Below are positions 52,287 through 63,574 of a stretch of 64,000 nucleotides of DNA, piece by piece. Where the stretch lies: the NCBI GenBank assembly GCA_027449965.1, contig DAIDKP010000015.1:124001-188000 (forward strand), given 5' to 3'. The stretch's first letter is position 1; the number at the start of each line of letters is the position of its first letter. This DNA comes from Acidobacteriaceae bacterium. GTDB lineage: Bacteria; Acidobacteriota; Terriglobia; Terriglobales; Acidobacteriaceae. Position numbers and translations under genes: made by a program. Under the pieces are notes generated by a model that was given only the letters and a program-made list of their open reading frames with translations, was not told the DNA's origin and did not search any database.

Positions 52287-53141
52287 ATGAGCAGCGAAGA
52301 GAAGAATCCGCACGCGAGCGAGAACACGGGAGTGGTCGCTCTGCCTGCGAATACGGCGTGGCCTGTGGTGCTTGCCTTTGGCGCGACGCTTTGTTTTGCC
52401 AGCCTGGTTATGAATCCCGGTGTGGGCATTGCGGGCATCGTGCTGGTGGTGGTGGCGCTGGTGGGCTGGGTGCGCCAGATCTTTCCCCACGAGCATCATG
52501 AAGATGTGCCGATGGTGGCTCACGCAACGATTGTGACCACGGCTCGGACCGAGGTGGGACGCATTCAGCTGAGCGAGGTTCAGCGCTCCTATCTGCCCAT
52601 TGAAAGCTACCCGATTGCCTCCGGAATCAAAGGTGGAATTGCAGGCGGCATCGCCATGATCTTCCCGGCGGTGCTGTTTGGATGGCTGACGCAGCACAGT
52701 ATCTGGTACGCGGTGAATCTGCTGGGTGGAGCAGGCGCTGCCTACTGGACCAATCCAACGACGGCCTACATCGCAGCGTTTCACTGGAGTGGATTATGGA
52801 TTGCGGTGGTGATTCATGCGGTCATCTGCCTGCTGGTGGGGCTGCTCTATGGAGCACTTTTGCCGATGTGGCCGCGGCATCCGATTCTGCTGGGCGGGAT
52901 TCTGGCTCCTGTGTTGTGGACGGGAGTGCTGCACTCGGTGCTGTGGTTTATCAATCCTGCGTTTGCCAATCGCATTGCCTGGGGATGGTTCGCCGCATCG
53001 CAGCTTTTCTTTGGCATTGTGGCCGGTCTGGTGGTAGCCCGCACAGGAAAGATTCAGACGCGGCAACCGTTGCCTTTTGCGCTGCGGATGGGCATTGAGG
53101 CGAAGGAGTTGATGTCCACGGAGCAGGAGGATGAGAAGTGA
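52287..53141 (+). CDS. seven-span membrane protein of the oxidase operon, unknown
   Basis: This 284-residue membrane protein has two N-terminal spans (about 18-35 and 40-60), as in small oxidase subunit IV proteins, followed by an acidic, His-rich loop (IFPHEHHEDVPMV). After an 80-residue polar stretch, five further spans run from SGIKGGIAGGIAMIFP onwards, rich in Gly and small residues. I recognise no family for the C-terminal part. It lies 4 bases after coxC and overlaps the next cytochrome gene by 1 base, so it is a full operon member. A structural subunit of the oxidase or of the bc/caa3 assembly is the likeliest role (inference). Confidence 0.8.
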   Translation: MSSEEKNPHASENTGVVALPANTAWPVVLAFGATLCFASLVMNPGVGIAGIVLVVVALVGWVRQIFPHEHHEDVPMVAHATIVTTARTEVGRIQLSEVQRSYLPIESYPIASGIKGGIAGGIAMIFPAVLFGWLTQHSIWYAVNLLGGAGAAYWTNPTTAYIAAFHWSGLWIAVVIHAVICLLVGLLYGALLPMWPRHPILLGGILAPVLWTGVLHSVLWFINPAFANRIAWGWFAASQLFFGIVAGLVVARTGKIQTRQPLPFALRMGIEAKELMSTEQEDEK

Positions 53142-53926
53142 TGCGTACTTTCCTGGCTGCGGCCTCGCTGGCTGCCGGATGCCTGCTGAGTGGTTGTGGC
53201 TCGCACCTGCCCCGGATGAACTCCGAGCAGCCGGTGACGAGGCCCGATCAGTTGGTTTCCTTTGAGCCGCTGTATGCGCAGAACTGTTCGGCGTGCCATG
53301 GCAGCAGTGGGCAGGGTGGTCCGGCTCTGGACCTGAACAATCCGGTGTTGCAGCAGTTGCTGGATGACGGCTCGCTGCGGCGCTCGATTCAGGATGGAGT
53401 GGCCGGGACGCTGATGCCGGCGTTTGGCGAGTCGGCGGGTGGAATGCTGACGGATGCGCAGGTGGATGCTTTGGTGAAAGGGATGCGCGCGCGCTGGGCT
53501 ACCCAGGGAACCGTGAGGCCAGTGCAGATGCCGCCGGAGACAACGGCGCTGATCGGCAATGCGTCGCATGGTGAGCAGATTTACCAGGTGGATTGTCGCT
53601 CGTGCCACAGCGGAGCGCGGCAGCGGGTGACGGACCCGACCTATCTGGCGCTGGTGAGCGACCAGGCGCTGCGAGCGATTCTGATTGCGGGCCGCCCGGA
53701 TATCGGGCATCCGGGCTGGCAGACCGTGGCTCAGGGGCACGCAGTCAGCGATCAGGAAGTGACGGATGTGGTGGCCTATCTGGCCTCACGGCGAAGCATG
53801 ACGCCGGGGCAGCCCTATGCAGCGCAGCCCCAGGGTGAGCCGACGACGATGGCCGCTGAGCACAAGCCGACGACAGAGAAGCAGACAACCGGGCGAACGA
53901 CTGAGCCTTCCAGGATGGAGAAGTGA
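53141..53926 (+). CDS. dihaem c-type cytochrome lipoprotein
   Basis: This 261-residue exported protein has a lipobox LLSGC near residue 19. It has two cytochrome c domains: CSACH with distal Met in GTLMPAF, and CRSCH in the second, with no clear Met ligand visible. It probably carries electrons between the bc part and the caa3 oxidase on the outer face of the membrane. The C-terminal tail is Thr/Lys-rich (GRTTEPSRMEK) and probably unfolded. ATG 53141 overlaps the stop of the previous gene by one base; a GTG one codon earlier is also possible. Confidence 0.92.
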   Translation: MRTFLAAASLAAGCLLSGCGSHLPRMNSEQPVTRPDQLVSFEPLYAQNCSACHGSSGQGGPALDLNNPVLQQLLDDGSLRRSIQDGVAGTLMPAFGESAGGMLTDAQVDALVKGMRARWATQGTVRPVQMPPETTALIGNASHGEQIYQVDCRSCHSGARQRVTDPTYLALVSDQALRAILIAGRPDIGHPGWQTVAQGHAVSDQEVTDVVAYLASRRSMTPGQPYAAQPQGEPTTMAAEHKPTTEKQTTGRTTEPSRMEK

Positions 53927-53929
53927 GAC

Positions 53930-54553
53930 GTGAACGAATCAGGTCATGAGCATTCCTCAGAAAACCATTCCGCTGTCGTCCGCGAGCAGGATCGGCTAAC
54001 CATTTCGCGGCGCTGGCTGCTGTTGAAGATGGGCATTGCCCTGAACGCGGTGGTGGGCGTGGCAATCACCATCCCGGTGGTGAAGTATCTGTTTGCAGCG
54101 GTGAAGCCGGATGCCGAATACAAGTCGTGGGTTTCGCTGGGGCCGGTGACGAATTTTCCAGTGGGCGAGACGCGCCTGGCGAAGTTTACGAATCCGGTAC
54201 GGCGAAGCTGGGATGGCGAAACGGACGGCGTGGCCTGCTGGGTGCGGCGCGTAGCGGAGCGCGAGTTTCAGGTCTTTGCCATCAACTGCGCGCATCTGGG
54301 TTGCCCGGTGCGATGGTTTCCGCAGTCGCAGCTTTTCATGTGTCCCTGTCACGGCGGAGTGTACTATGCGGATGGCTCGCGCGCATCGGGGCCGCCCGAG
54401 CGCGGGCTGTTTCCCTATGAGGTGCGTGTTGTCGGGGATTCCTTACAGATCAAGGCAGGCGAGATGCCCACGCTCTCCGATTCAGCAAGCCTGGTGCAGC
54501 TTGGCGGAGTGAAGACTGACTCCAGCAAGGGAGATGCCCCATGTCGAGGATGA
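53930..54553 (+). CDS. Rieske 2Fe-2S protein of the bc complex
   Basis: This 207-residue protein has a single N-terminal anchor (about 28-55, LLLKMGIALNAVVGVAITIP) after a polar, His-rich start. It is followed by the Rieske fold with both ligand boxes, CAHLGC and CPCHGG. It takes electrons from quinol at the Qo site of cytochrome b. The gene starts with GTG, 3 bases after the previous stop, and overlaps cytochrome b by 13 bases. Confidence 0.96.
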   Translation: MNESGHEHSSENHSAVVREQDRLTISRRWLLLKMGIALNAVVGVAITIPVVKYLFAAVKPDAEYKSWVSLGPVTNFPVGETRLAKFTNPVRRSWDGETDGVACWVRRVAEREFQVFAINCAHLGCPVRWFPQSQLFMCPCHGGVYYADGSRASGPPERGLFPYEVRVVGDSLQIKAGEMPTLSDSASLVQLGGVKTDSSKGDAPCRG

Positions 54554-56004
54554 AGCGGATCTATTCCTGGCTGGACCATCGTCTGCAGTTGGGCAAGCCG
54601 CTGCTGGAGATGGCCGAGCATCCGATTCCCAATCGCACGGCAAGCTGGTGGTATGTCTTTGGCAGCGCGGCCTTCACGCTGCTGATGTTGCAGATTGTGA
54701 CAGGAATTCTGCTGGCGCTGGTCTATGTGCCGTCAGCGGGCGAGGCGTGGAACAGCCTGAATTTTCTGAATCACCAGCTTACATTGGGCTGGTTTCTGCG
54801 CGCGATGCACGGCTGGGGATCGAATTTCATGGTCGCCGTTGTGCTGATCCACATGGCGCAGGTGTTTCTTTTTGGCGCCTACAAATATCCCCGCGAGCTG
54901 ACGTGGACGCTGGGTGTTTTTCTGTTGCTGATGACGCTGGGCATGGCCTTTACCGGGCAGGTGATGCGCTTCGATCAGGATGCCTATTGGGGATTGGGCA
55001 TCGGCGCTTCGATTCTGAGCCGTGTGCCGGTAGTGGGCGGCTCACTGGTCCACATGATGCTGGGCGGCCCGATTATCGCAGGAGCGACTCTCTCGCGCTT
55101 TTTCACTCTGCACGTCTTTGTGATTCCCGGCCTGATGCTGGCGTTCACCTTTCTGCATGTGTGGATGGTGCTGAAGCTGGGCATCAACGAGTGGCCGATG
55201 CCGGGGCGCGTGGTGCGCCGATCCACCTATATGGCGGAATATCACGAACTGACGGAGAAGGATGGGCGTCCGTTTGTGCCGGGCGGCGTGTGGAAGGATG
55301 CGGTATTTTCTGCGGCGATTATCGCGGCGGTGGCGGTTTGCGCCGTGGTCTTTGGGCCGTTTGGGCCGGGTGGACAGCCTGATCCGACGATCATCCAGAC
55401 AGTGCCCAAGCCGGATTTCTTTTTTCTCTGGCTCTATGCGGTGCTCTCCTATCTGCCGCCCAGTCTGGAAACTCCTTTTCTGCTGATTGCGCCGGTGTTG
55501 GGGATTGCGGCGTTGCTGGGGCTGCCGTTCTATGCGGCGGAGGGTGAAAAAAGCTGGCATCGCAGGCCGGTGGCGATTCTGGTGCTGACGACGGTTGCCG
55601 TCTCCTGGGGTGTGCTCACCCATCTGGGCACGTATACCCCGTGGAGTCCGCACATGGACGCGTGGAGCGGCGGACCGGCGATTCCAGCGCGTTTTCTGCA
55701 GACGGCCGGGCCGGTGGAGCGCGAGGGCGCGGTGGTCTTTCAGGCGAAACAGTGTCGCAACTGTCATTCGATTGGCGGCTATGGCGGACAGCGCGGACCC
55801 GCTCTGGACGATGTGGCGACGCGGCTCACCGAGGATCAGTTGATTCGGCAGGTGCTGCAGGGTGGCGGAAATATGCCGGCCTATGGCAAGAATCTTTCAC
55901 CTGCGGAGGTGACGGCGCTGGTGAGCTTCCTGAAGACGCTGCACCCGGCAAATGAGCCTTCGGCAGCGGATGCGGCTCAGGCGGCGACTGCGTTTCAACG
56001 CTGA
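54541..56004 (+). CDS. cytochrome b with fused C-terminal cytochrome c
   Basis: This 487-residue quinol-oxidising subunit has about eight spans. Haem b ligands lie in MHGWGSNFMVAVVLIHMAQV and TLHVFVIPG with FLHVWMV. At the Qo site, where the PEWY motif of cytochrome bc1 (PDWY in b6f) would be expected, VPKPDFFFLWLYAVL is found. The last about 90 residues are a cytochrome c domain with CRNCH and a distal Met in GNMPAYGKNL. Together with the Rieske protein and dihaem cytochrome this makes a bc complex without a separate cytochrome c1. ATG 54541 follows AGGGAGA by about 5 bases and overlaps the Rieske gene. Confidence 0.94.
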   Translation: MSRMKRIYSWLDHRLQLGKPLLEMAEHPIPNRTASWWYVFGSAAFTLLMLQIVTGILLALVYVPSAGEAWNSLNFLNHQLTLGWFLRAMHGWGSNFMVAVVLIHMAQVFLFGAYKYPRELTWTLGVFLLLMTLGMAFTGQVMRFDQDAYWGLGIGASILSRVPVVGGSLVHMMLGGPIIAGATLSRFFTLHVFVIPGLMLAFTFLHVWMVLKLGINEWPMPGRVVRRSTYMAEYHELTEKDGRPFVPGGVWKDAVFSAAIIAAVAVCAVVFGPFGPGGQPDPTIIQTVPKPDFFFLWLYAVLSYLPPSLETPFLLIAPVLGIAALLGLPFYAAEGEKSWHRRPVAILVLTTVAVSWGVLTHLGTYTPWSPHMDAWSGGPAIPARFLQTAGPVEREGAVVFQAKQCRNCHSIGGYGGQRGPALDDVATRLTEDQLIRQVLQGGGNMPAYGKNLSPAEVTALVSFLKTLHPANEPSAADAAQAATAFQR

Positions 56005-56029
56005 GCCAGCACACTGAGGGACCGGCAAG

Positions 56030-56911
56030 ATGCAGCAGGCAACCATAGCGGATCTCTTCACGCGCTGGGATGTGCCGCCGATTGTTTCGGCTGAGCTGGC
56101 GTTGGCGCTGCTGATCTATCTGGTGGGCTGGATTCGGCTGCGTCGGACTCGTCCGCTGGCGATTCCGGGTTGGCGGCTGGCGGCTTTTGTGGCTGGAATC
56201 GCAGCACTGTTTGTGGCGGTTTCATCGCCGCTCGATACTTTCAGCGAGTCGCTGCTCTTCATGCACATGGGGCAGCACTTTGTGCTTATGTCGCTGGCGC
56301 CTCCGCTGATTGTGCTGGGCGCGCCGGTTGTGCCGATGCTGCGGGGAGTGCCACGCTGGTTTGTGCGCGGTTTTCTGGGGTTTTTCTTTCGCCGCCGGGC
56401 ACTGCATCGGCTGGCGCACGTGCTGGTGGATTTGCGTTTTTCATGGCTGGCGATGAACCTGGCCTATGTTTGCTGGCATATTCCGGCGGCGTACGAGTTT
56501 GCGCTGAGTTCAGAGAACTGGCACAACTTTGAGCACTTCTGTTTTTTCTCGACAAGTATCCTTTTCTGGTGGCCGATCCTGCAGCCGTGGCCCTCGCGCC
56601 CCAGGATCACGCGCTGGGCACTGATTCCTTATCTGTTGCTGGCAGACCTTGTGAATACAGGTGTTTCCGCATTTCTGTGCTTTTCCGGAAGACTGCTGTA
56701 TCCCAGCTATGGAGAGATTGTTCCGCGACCGTTTGGGTTGAGCGCGCTCTCGGATCAGATTGCCGCCGGTGCCTTTATGTGGGTGGCTGGTTCCATTGTC
56801 TTTCTCATCCCGGCGCTGTGGCTGACGATGCAGTTGTTGCAAGGTCCGCAGATGGCGCCGGTGCGGGCTTCGGTCGGTTCTCGAACGGCAGTGGATCAAA
56901 GCGGGCGCTGA
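56030..56911 (+). CDS. ctaG: CtaG, caa3-type oxidase assembly protein
   Basis: This 293-residue membrane protein has about seven spans. Landmarks are LFMHMGQHFVLMSLAPPLIV (His and Met), GAPVVPMLRGVPRW, YVCWHIPAAYEFAL and NTGVSAFLCFSGRLLYPSY. The caa3_CtaG family helps mature the copper centre of oxidases with fused cytochrome c, as encoded here. The gene is last in the operon. Its 3' end overlaps the convergent minus-strand gene by 16 bases. Confidence 0.92.
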   Translation: MQQATIADLFTRWDVPPIVSAELALALLIYLVGWIRLRRTRPLAIPGWRLAAFVAGIAALFVAVSSPLDTFSESLLFMHMGQHFVLMSLAPPLIVLGAPVVPMLRGVPRWFVRGFLGFFFRRRALHRLAHVLVDLRFSWLAMNLAYVCWHIPAAYEFALSSENWHNFEHFCFFSTSILFWWPILQPWPSRPRITRWALIPYLLLADLVNTGVSAFLCFSGRLLYPSYGEIVPRPFGLSALSDQIAAGAFMWVAGSIVFLIPALWLTMQLLQGPQMAPVRASVGSRTAVDQSGR

Positions 56912-58377
56912 AAGCGGTAGACCAGCTCAGCGTAGCCAAATTGCAGATTGCGATCGACGGGGTAAATGTCGGCGATCACGGATTTGCCCCATGCGTGACC
57001 GTAGTAGAAGTTGAGCGCAAGCGAGCGCGTCGTCTGCCAGTCTGAAGAGATGTCCCAGAGCGAGGTAAAGGTGCTGTGTCCGTTGCTGGGCCTGCCGACG
57101 TAGCCGAAGACCTTGTTGTCAAACGCTCCGCCACCCTGATACCAGAGGTCGTTGTTGGCGGCAAGCTGAATCCAGTGGAGGTCGCTGCGCAACTCCAGCT
57201 TGTGGGCTGGGCGGTCGATGGCCTGGACAAAGGTGTCCTGATTGTTCATCAGGTTATAGAAGGGCGTGCGGGCGTAGACGCGCGGCGTCGGCAGCAGTTG
57301 AAAGAAGGTGGTGTGTTTGTTGTCCGATGGGTTGTTGTCGCCACTGCCGAGGTAGTATCCCGCGCGCAGCCAGGGAGTGGAGGCAATGCGTGTCCACTGG
57401 TAGCCGCCTTCGACGGCGATGGCGCTGCCGGAGTGCGACTGGAGACCCCAGGAGCCGTTCTGGAGTGCGCCCCAGAGCAGAAAATCCATGTTGCCATGAG
57501 CCAGCGGAGCGCTGGCTGCGACGTCACCGCCGTAGGTGCCGATGCGAATGTTTTTGTGGTCCGCGGCGCGGACGGCGAGCGGACGATTGTCGGTTTTGGT
57601 GAGGCCGGTGCGTCCGTCGTGATAGCCGATAGCAAAGACGCGACCGAGGATGTGACCGTGCGCGGCGATGTGGGAGAGAGCGAGATATTGGAGATCGACG
57701 TTCAGTTCAGGGTTGCCGTTCATGTTGAAGACGCCCTGATCGGAACGCCCGGCAAAGGCGACGATGTTGGAGCGTTGCAGGCCGAGATGCGCGTCGATGC
57801 CGTCAAAGCTGCGCTGAGCGTTGGTGAAGCCGAAGTTGCCGACGAGCCGCTGCTGGATGCGATTAGCCTGGAGCCATTGCAGGACGGGATTGCGAGGCGC
57901 AAGCTCGACGCCCTCAAAGAACTCAAAGCGTCCCAGTCGCAGGTAGCTGTCGGGCCGATGGAAGCGATATCGCAGAAAGCCCTGTTTGAAAAATGCCGCC
58001 GCGGGATCGCTGTTGTTGCCGTTCGCTGCATAGTAGGTTCCGCCCAGACCAAGCTGGCCCTGGGCAGGATTGGCGGCAACGGCATCGCCGGGAAGGCCGA
58101 GAACAGCGGGCTGGGCGAGTTCAGCCAGCCAGTCCCAGTGGCGGGTCTGCTGCGCAAGACTCAGGCGCAGCAGAGATTCCGTGTAAGGATACGTCTCCGA
58201 ATAGCCAGGCGCGGCAAACCACTGCCAGGTGTCGAGCCGTGTGCGGTCGTAGAGCGAAAACGTGACGGGAGACCTGCCGTGTGGTGTATCGGGAGTTTGT
58301 GCCTGTGCCGAAGGGAAGGTGAAAAGCAGGGCAAGCGCGACGACGGCGCAGCAGAGGGAAGGGAGACGTTGGATCAA
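56896..58377 (-). CDS. outer-membrane beta-barrel protein, alginate-export-like
   Basis: This is an exported protein of 493 residues with a signal peptide ending FPSAQAQ. The rest is a series of alternating-hydrophobicity strands rich in Tyr, Trp and Asn, with LYDRTRLDTWQWF at the start and a C-terminal YAELVYRFQRPL, a typical end for an outer-membrane barrel. It resembles alginate-export family porins, which many bacteria use for other substrates. TTG 58377 is chosen because GAGG lies 6 bases upstream; TTG 58401 is an alternative. It overlaps ctaG convergently by 16 bases. Substrate unknown. Confidence 0.78.
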   Translation of the reverse strand: MIQRLPSLCCAVVALALLFTFPSAQAQTPDTPHGRSPVTFSLYDRTRLDTWQWFAAPGYSETYPYTESLLRLSLAQQTRHWDWLAELAQPAVLGLPGDAVAANPAQGQLGLGGTYYAANGNNSDPAAAFFKQGFLRYRFHRPDSYLRLGRFEFFEGVELAPRNPVLQWLQANRIQQRLVGNFGFTNAQRSFDGIDAHLGLQRSNIVAFAGRSDQGVFNMNGNPELNVDLQYLALSHIAAHGHILGRVFAIGYHDGRTGLTKTDNRPLAVRAADHKNIRIGTYGGDVAASAPLAHGNMDFLLWGALQNGSWGLQSHSGSAIAVEGGYQWTRIASTPWLRAGYYLGSGDNNPSDNKHTTFFQLLPTPRVYARTPFYNLMNNQDTFVQAIDRPAHKLELRSDLHWIQLAANNDLWYQGGGAFDNKVFGYVGRPSNGHSTFTSLWDISSDWQTTRSLALNFYYGHAWGKSVIADIYPVDRNLQFGYAELVYRFQRPL

Positions 58378-58579
58378 AAGCGACCTCACGGAGTGGTGCA
58401 AAAGATGCGCCGGGAGCCTGTTCCGAATCGAGCGTGTTACTGGCGGAAGCGCTCGAGCCGGGGATGGGGAAGCGGCGATGTTTTTGAATCTCTGTGACTA
58501 TGCCTGAAGCGGAAGATGGGAGACAACCGACTGCTGATGGAGGATGAACTCCATCCAAAGGAGGAGCTGGCGTGGAAGC

Positions 58580-58611
58580 AAAAAAAACAGGCTGCCACGA
58601 GGGCAGCCTGT
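58580..58611 (-). terminator. intrinsic terminator after mdh
   Basis: A perfect 10-bp stem (ACAGGCTGCC with GGCAGCCTGT) encloses a 5-base loop. On the minus strand it is followed by seven T's. It lies 17 bases beyond the end of mdh, the last gene of the icd-mdh unit. Confidence 0.9.
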
Positions 58612-58628
58612 TGGGTGTGCTGGTTGGG

Positions 58629-60992
<2,364 letters not shown>

Positions 60993-61448
60993 TGCTCTGC
61001 TTTGTGTCCTTTCTATGCGGTCCATCAAAAAAACGATTCAGTCAGGCTGCGAACTGCAATGCTGCGGCCACAACGAGCAGGCCAAAAATAGAGGCTAACA
61101 CTCGGAAAATACAAGTGGCAATCGTCCGATGGGTGGAGAGCTTCCAGGGCGGCGCATTGCGGGACGCGGCATGGATATGGCAAAGATCCGGCACGGGTGT
61201 GGCGTGGACGTGGCGTGGATGTAGCAGAGAGGAACGCTGCCTGGGAAGGCGTTTGCAGGCCGACCCATCAGCTCGCGCGTGGGCGGAGTGAGTTGCGAAT
61301 CGGGTACACTGAAGCCAGAATTGCGGATGCGTGGGCCGTGGAAAACGAAGTGCCGGATGCGCTCCGGGCATGGCCGGTCTTGCGGCGAATCGAACAGGTC
61401 TTCCGCGTTGAAAAACGTGCTCCGAAGTGGGGCGGGGAATGAGATGGT
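60993..61448. other. divergent intergenic region (icd / aguB)
   Basis: This 456-bp spacer separates divergent genes and must hold both promoters. It contains a close direct repeat GTGGCGTGGA (61199-61208 and 61210-61219) that could be a protein-binding site. Open frames present are not supported by a ribosome binding site or any family similarity. Nothing else convincing was seen. Confidence 0.5.
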
Positions 61449-62414
61449 ATGGCGGGATTGCGAAAGTCGACGGCAGGGAAGTATCGGATTGGCCTGGTGC
61501 AGATGAGCATGGGTGCCGATCCGGAGCAAAATCTGGAGCGGGCGCTGGAACGCGTGAAAGATGCAGCGCGGCTGGGCGCAAACGTGGTTTGCCTGCCTGA
61601 GCTGTTTCAGGCGCAGTACTTCTGTCAGCGCGAAGATACCGAGCTGTTCGATCTGGCAGAGGCAATTCCCAGTCCGACGACAGCGCGTGTGGCGGCCGTG
61701 GCGCGAGAAACGAAGACCGTGGTGATCGCTTCGTTGTTTGAGCGACGCGCAGCAGGGCTGTATCACAACACGGCGGTGACGTTTGGCACGGATGGGTTCG
61801 TGGCTGGGGTGTATCGAAAGATGCATATTCCGGATGATCCGCTGTACTACGAGAAGTATTACTTTACGCCGGGGGATTTGGGATTTCAGGCCGTAGATAC
61901 TGCGTTTGGACGGATTGGAACGCTGGTGTGCTGGGATCAGTGGTATCCGGAGGGTGCGCGCATGACAGCGCTGCAGGGAGCGGAGACGCTGTTTTATCCA
62001 ACGGCGATTGGCTGGCATCCGGCAGAGAAAGCGGAGTTTGGCGTGGCGCAGTATGAGGCCTGGCAGACGATCCAGCGCTCCCATGCCATTGCCAACGGAG
62101 TGTATGTGGCGGCGGTGAATCGCGTGGGTCTGGAGCATGGCGACGTGCTGGGTAATCGCGTGACTGGGCAGGGAATCGAGTTCTGGGGCGGGTCGTTCGT
62201 TGCCGATCCATTTGGGCGCGTGATTGCGAAGGCTTCACACGATACCGAGGAGATTCTGATGGCTGAGGTGGACCCCGGACTGATCGAGGAGACACGTCGA
62301 AACTGGCCGTTTCTGCGTGATCGGCGGATCGATGCGTATGGCGGACTGACGCAGCGGTTTCTGGATGCGCGTGGCGCGGCGTGGAATGGCACGGCGGGCC
62401 TGGAGCAGAAATAA
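61449..62414 (+). CDS. aguB: N-carbamoylputrescine amidase
   Basis: This 321-residue nitrilase-fold enzyme hydrolyses N-carbamoylputrescine to putrescine, CO2 and ammonia. The Glu-Lys-Cys triad is visible: E51 in VCLPELFQ, K124 in VYRKMHIPDD and C161 in LVCWDQWYPEGAR. The IPDDPLYYEKYYFTPGD stretch is typical of the AguB branch. It precedes aguA directly with no gap. The upstream gene is divergent, so a promoter lies in the 456-bp spacer. Confidence 0.95.
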   Translation: MAGLRKSTAGKYRIGLVQMSMGADPEQNLERALERVKDAARLGANVVCLPELFQAQYFCQREDTELFDLAEAIPSPTTARVAAVARETKTVVIASLFERRAAGLYHNTAVTFGTDGFVAGVYRKMHIPDDPLYYEKYYFTPGDLGFQAVDTAFGRIGTLVCWDQWYPEGARMTALQGAETLFYPTAIGWHPAEKAEFGVAQYEAWQTIQRSHAIANGVYVAAVNRVGLEHGDVLGNRVTGQGIEFWGGSFVADPFGRVIAKASHDTEEILMAEVDPGLIEETRRNWPFLRDRRIDAYGGLTQRFLDARGAAWNGTAGLEQK

Positions 62415-63548
62415 GTGAGCGCAGCGAAGAAAACGACTGCGGCAAGAAGTGGGCCGCCGTATGAGCTTGGATTCCGGATGCCGGCGGAGTGGGAGCGGCA
62501 TGAGGCGACGTGGATCGCCTGGCCGCACAATGCTTCGGACTGGCCGGGGAAGTTTGCCGCGATTCCGTGGGTCTACGTCGAGATTGTGCGACTGCTGGCA
62601 GAGAGCGAGCTGGTTCACATTCTGGTGAAGGATGCGACGCTTGAGCAGCGCGCGCGCACCATGCTTGAGCGCGGCGGAGCACGGATGGAGCGGGTGAGCT
62701 TTCATCGTTGGGCGACGAATCGGGTTTGGCTGCGGGATTCCGGACCCATCTTTGTGCGGGATGCCGAAGGCAAAGTCGCTGTAACGGACTGGAGGTTCAA
62801 TGCCTGGGCGAAGTATGACGATTGGCGGCTGGATGACCGGAATCCTGAGCGCGTGGCCAGGCTGCTGGGGATGAAGCGTTGGCAGCCTGCGGTGACCCTG
62901 GCCGACGGTCGAGAGCATCGACTGGTGCTCGAAGGCGGAAGCGTTGATGTGAATGGCGCGGGAGCGTTGCTGACGACCGAGGAGTGTCTGTTGAGCGAGG
63001 TGCAGCAGCGAAATCCAGGGGTGACGCGGGAACAACTGGAGCAGGCGCTGCACGATTATCTTGGCGTGGAGCAGGTGATCTGGCTGGGTTGCGGCGCGGC
63101 GGGCGACGATACGCACGGACATGTGGACGACATCAGCCGGTTTGTGAGTGCGGAGACGATTGTGACCGCCGTGGAGCCGGATGCAACAGACGCGAATCAT
63201 GCGCCGCTGGCGGAGAATCTGGCTCGGCTGAAGGCGGCGCGAACTCGTACGGGAAAGCCGTTCACGGTGGTGGAGTTGCCGATGCCGCGGGCGGTGATCT
63301 TTCGCGGGCAGCGGCTGCCGGCAAGCTATGCCAACTTCTATATCTCGAATGATCGCGTGCTGGTGCCGACTTTTCACGATGCACGGGATCGAGTGGCGTT
63401 GCAGATACTGGCCGAGCTTTTTCCTGAGCGCGAAGTGGTGGGAGTGCATTGCGTGGACTTCATCTGGGGGCTGGGCGCGCTCCACTGCATGACGCAGCAG
63501 CAGCCGGCGGAGATAGTGCCTCACGCTTCAGTGATACAAGAGGTCTGA
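62415..63548 (+). CDS. aguA: agmatine deiminase
   Basis: This 377-residue enzyme of the guanidine-modifying fold converts agmatine to N-carbamoylputrescine and ammonia. Landmarks are WERHEATWIAWPHN, RDSGPIFV, the His/Asp in GDDTHGHVDDISRF and the nucleophile Cys358 in GLGALHCMTQQQP. The start is a GTG placed directly after the aguB stop, so the two genes are coupled. With AdiA upstream in the window, AguA and AguB complete arginine to putrescine. Confidence 0.97.
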   Translation: MSAAKKTTAARSGPPYELGFRMPAEWERHEATWIAWPHNASDWPGKFAAIPWVYVEIVRLLAESELVHILVKDATLEQRARTMLERGGARMERVSFHRWATNRVWLRDSGPIFVRDAEGKVAVTDWRFNAWAKYDDWRLDDRNPERVARLLGMKRWQPAVTLADGREHRLVLEGGSVDVNGAGALLTTEECLLSEVQQRNPGVTREQLEQALHDYLGVEQVIWLGCGAAGDDTHGHVDDISRFVSAETIVTAVEPDATDANHAPLAENLARLKAARTRTGKPFTVVELPMPRAVIFRGQRLPASYANFYISNDRVLVPTFHDARDRVALQILAELFPEREVVGVHCVDFIWGLGALHCMTQQQPAEIVPHASVIQEV

Positions 63549-63574
63549 CTGGATTTGAGTACACTCAAAAGAGA

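Noticed and set aside
57076-58497. Open frame of 473 codons opposite the beta-barrel gene
   Set aside because: The barrel gene has a signal peptide and a typical C-terminus; the opposite frame is a Val/Ala-rich artefact.
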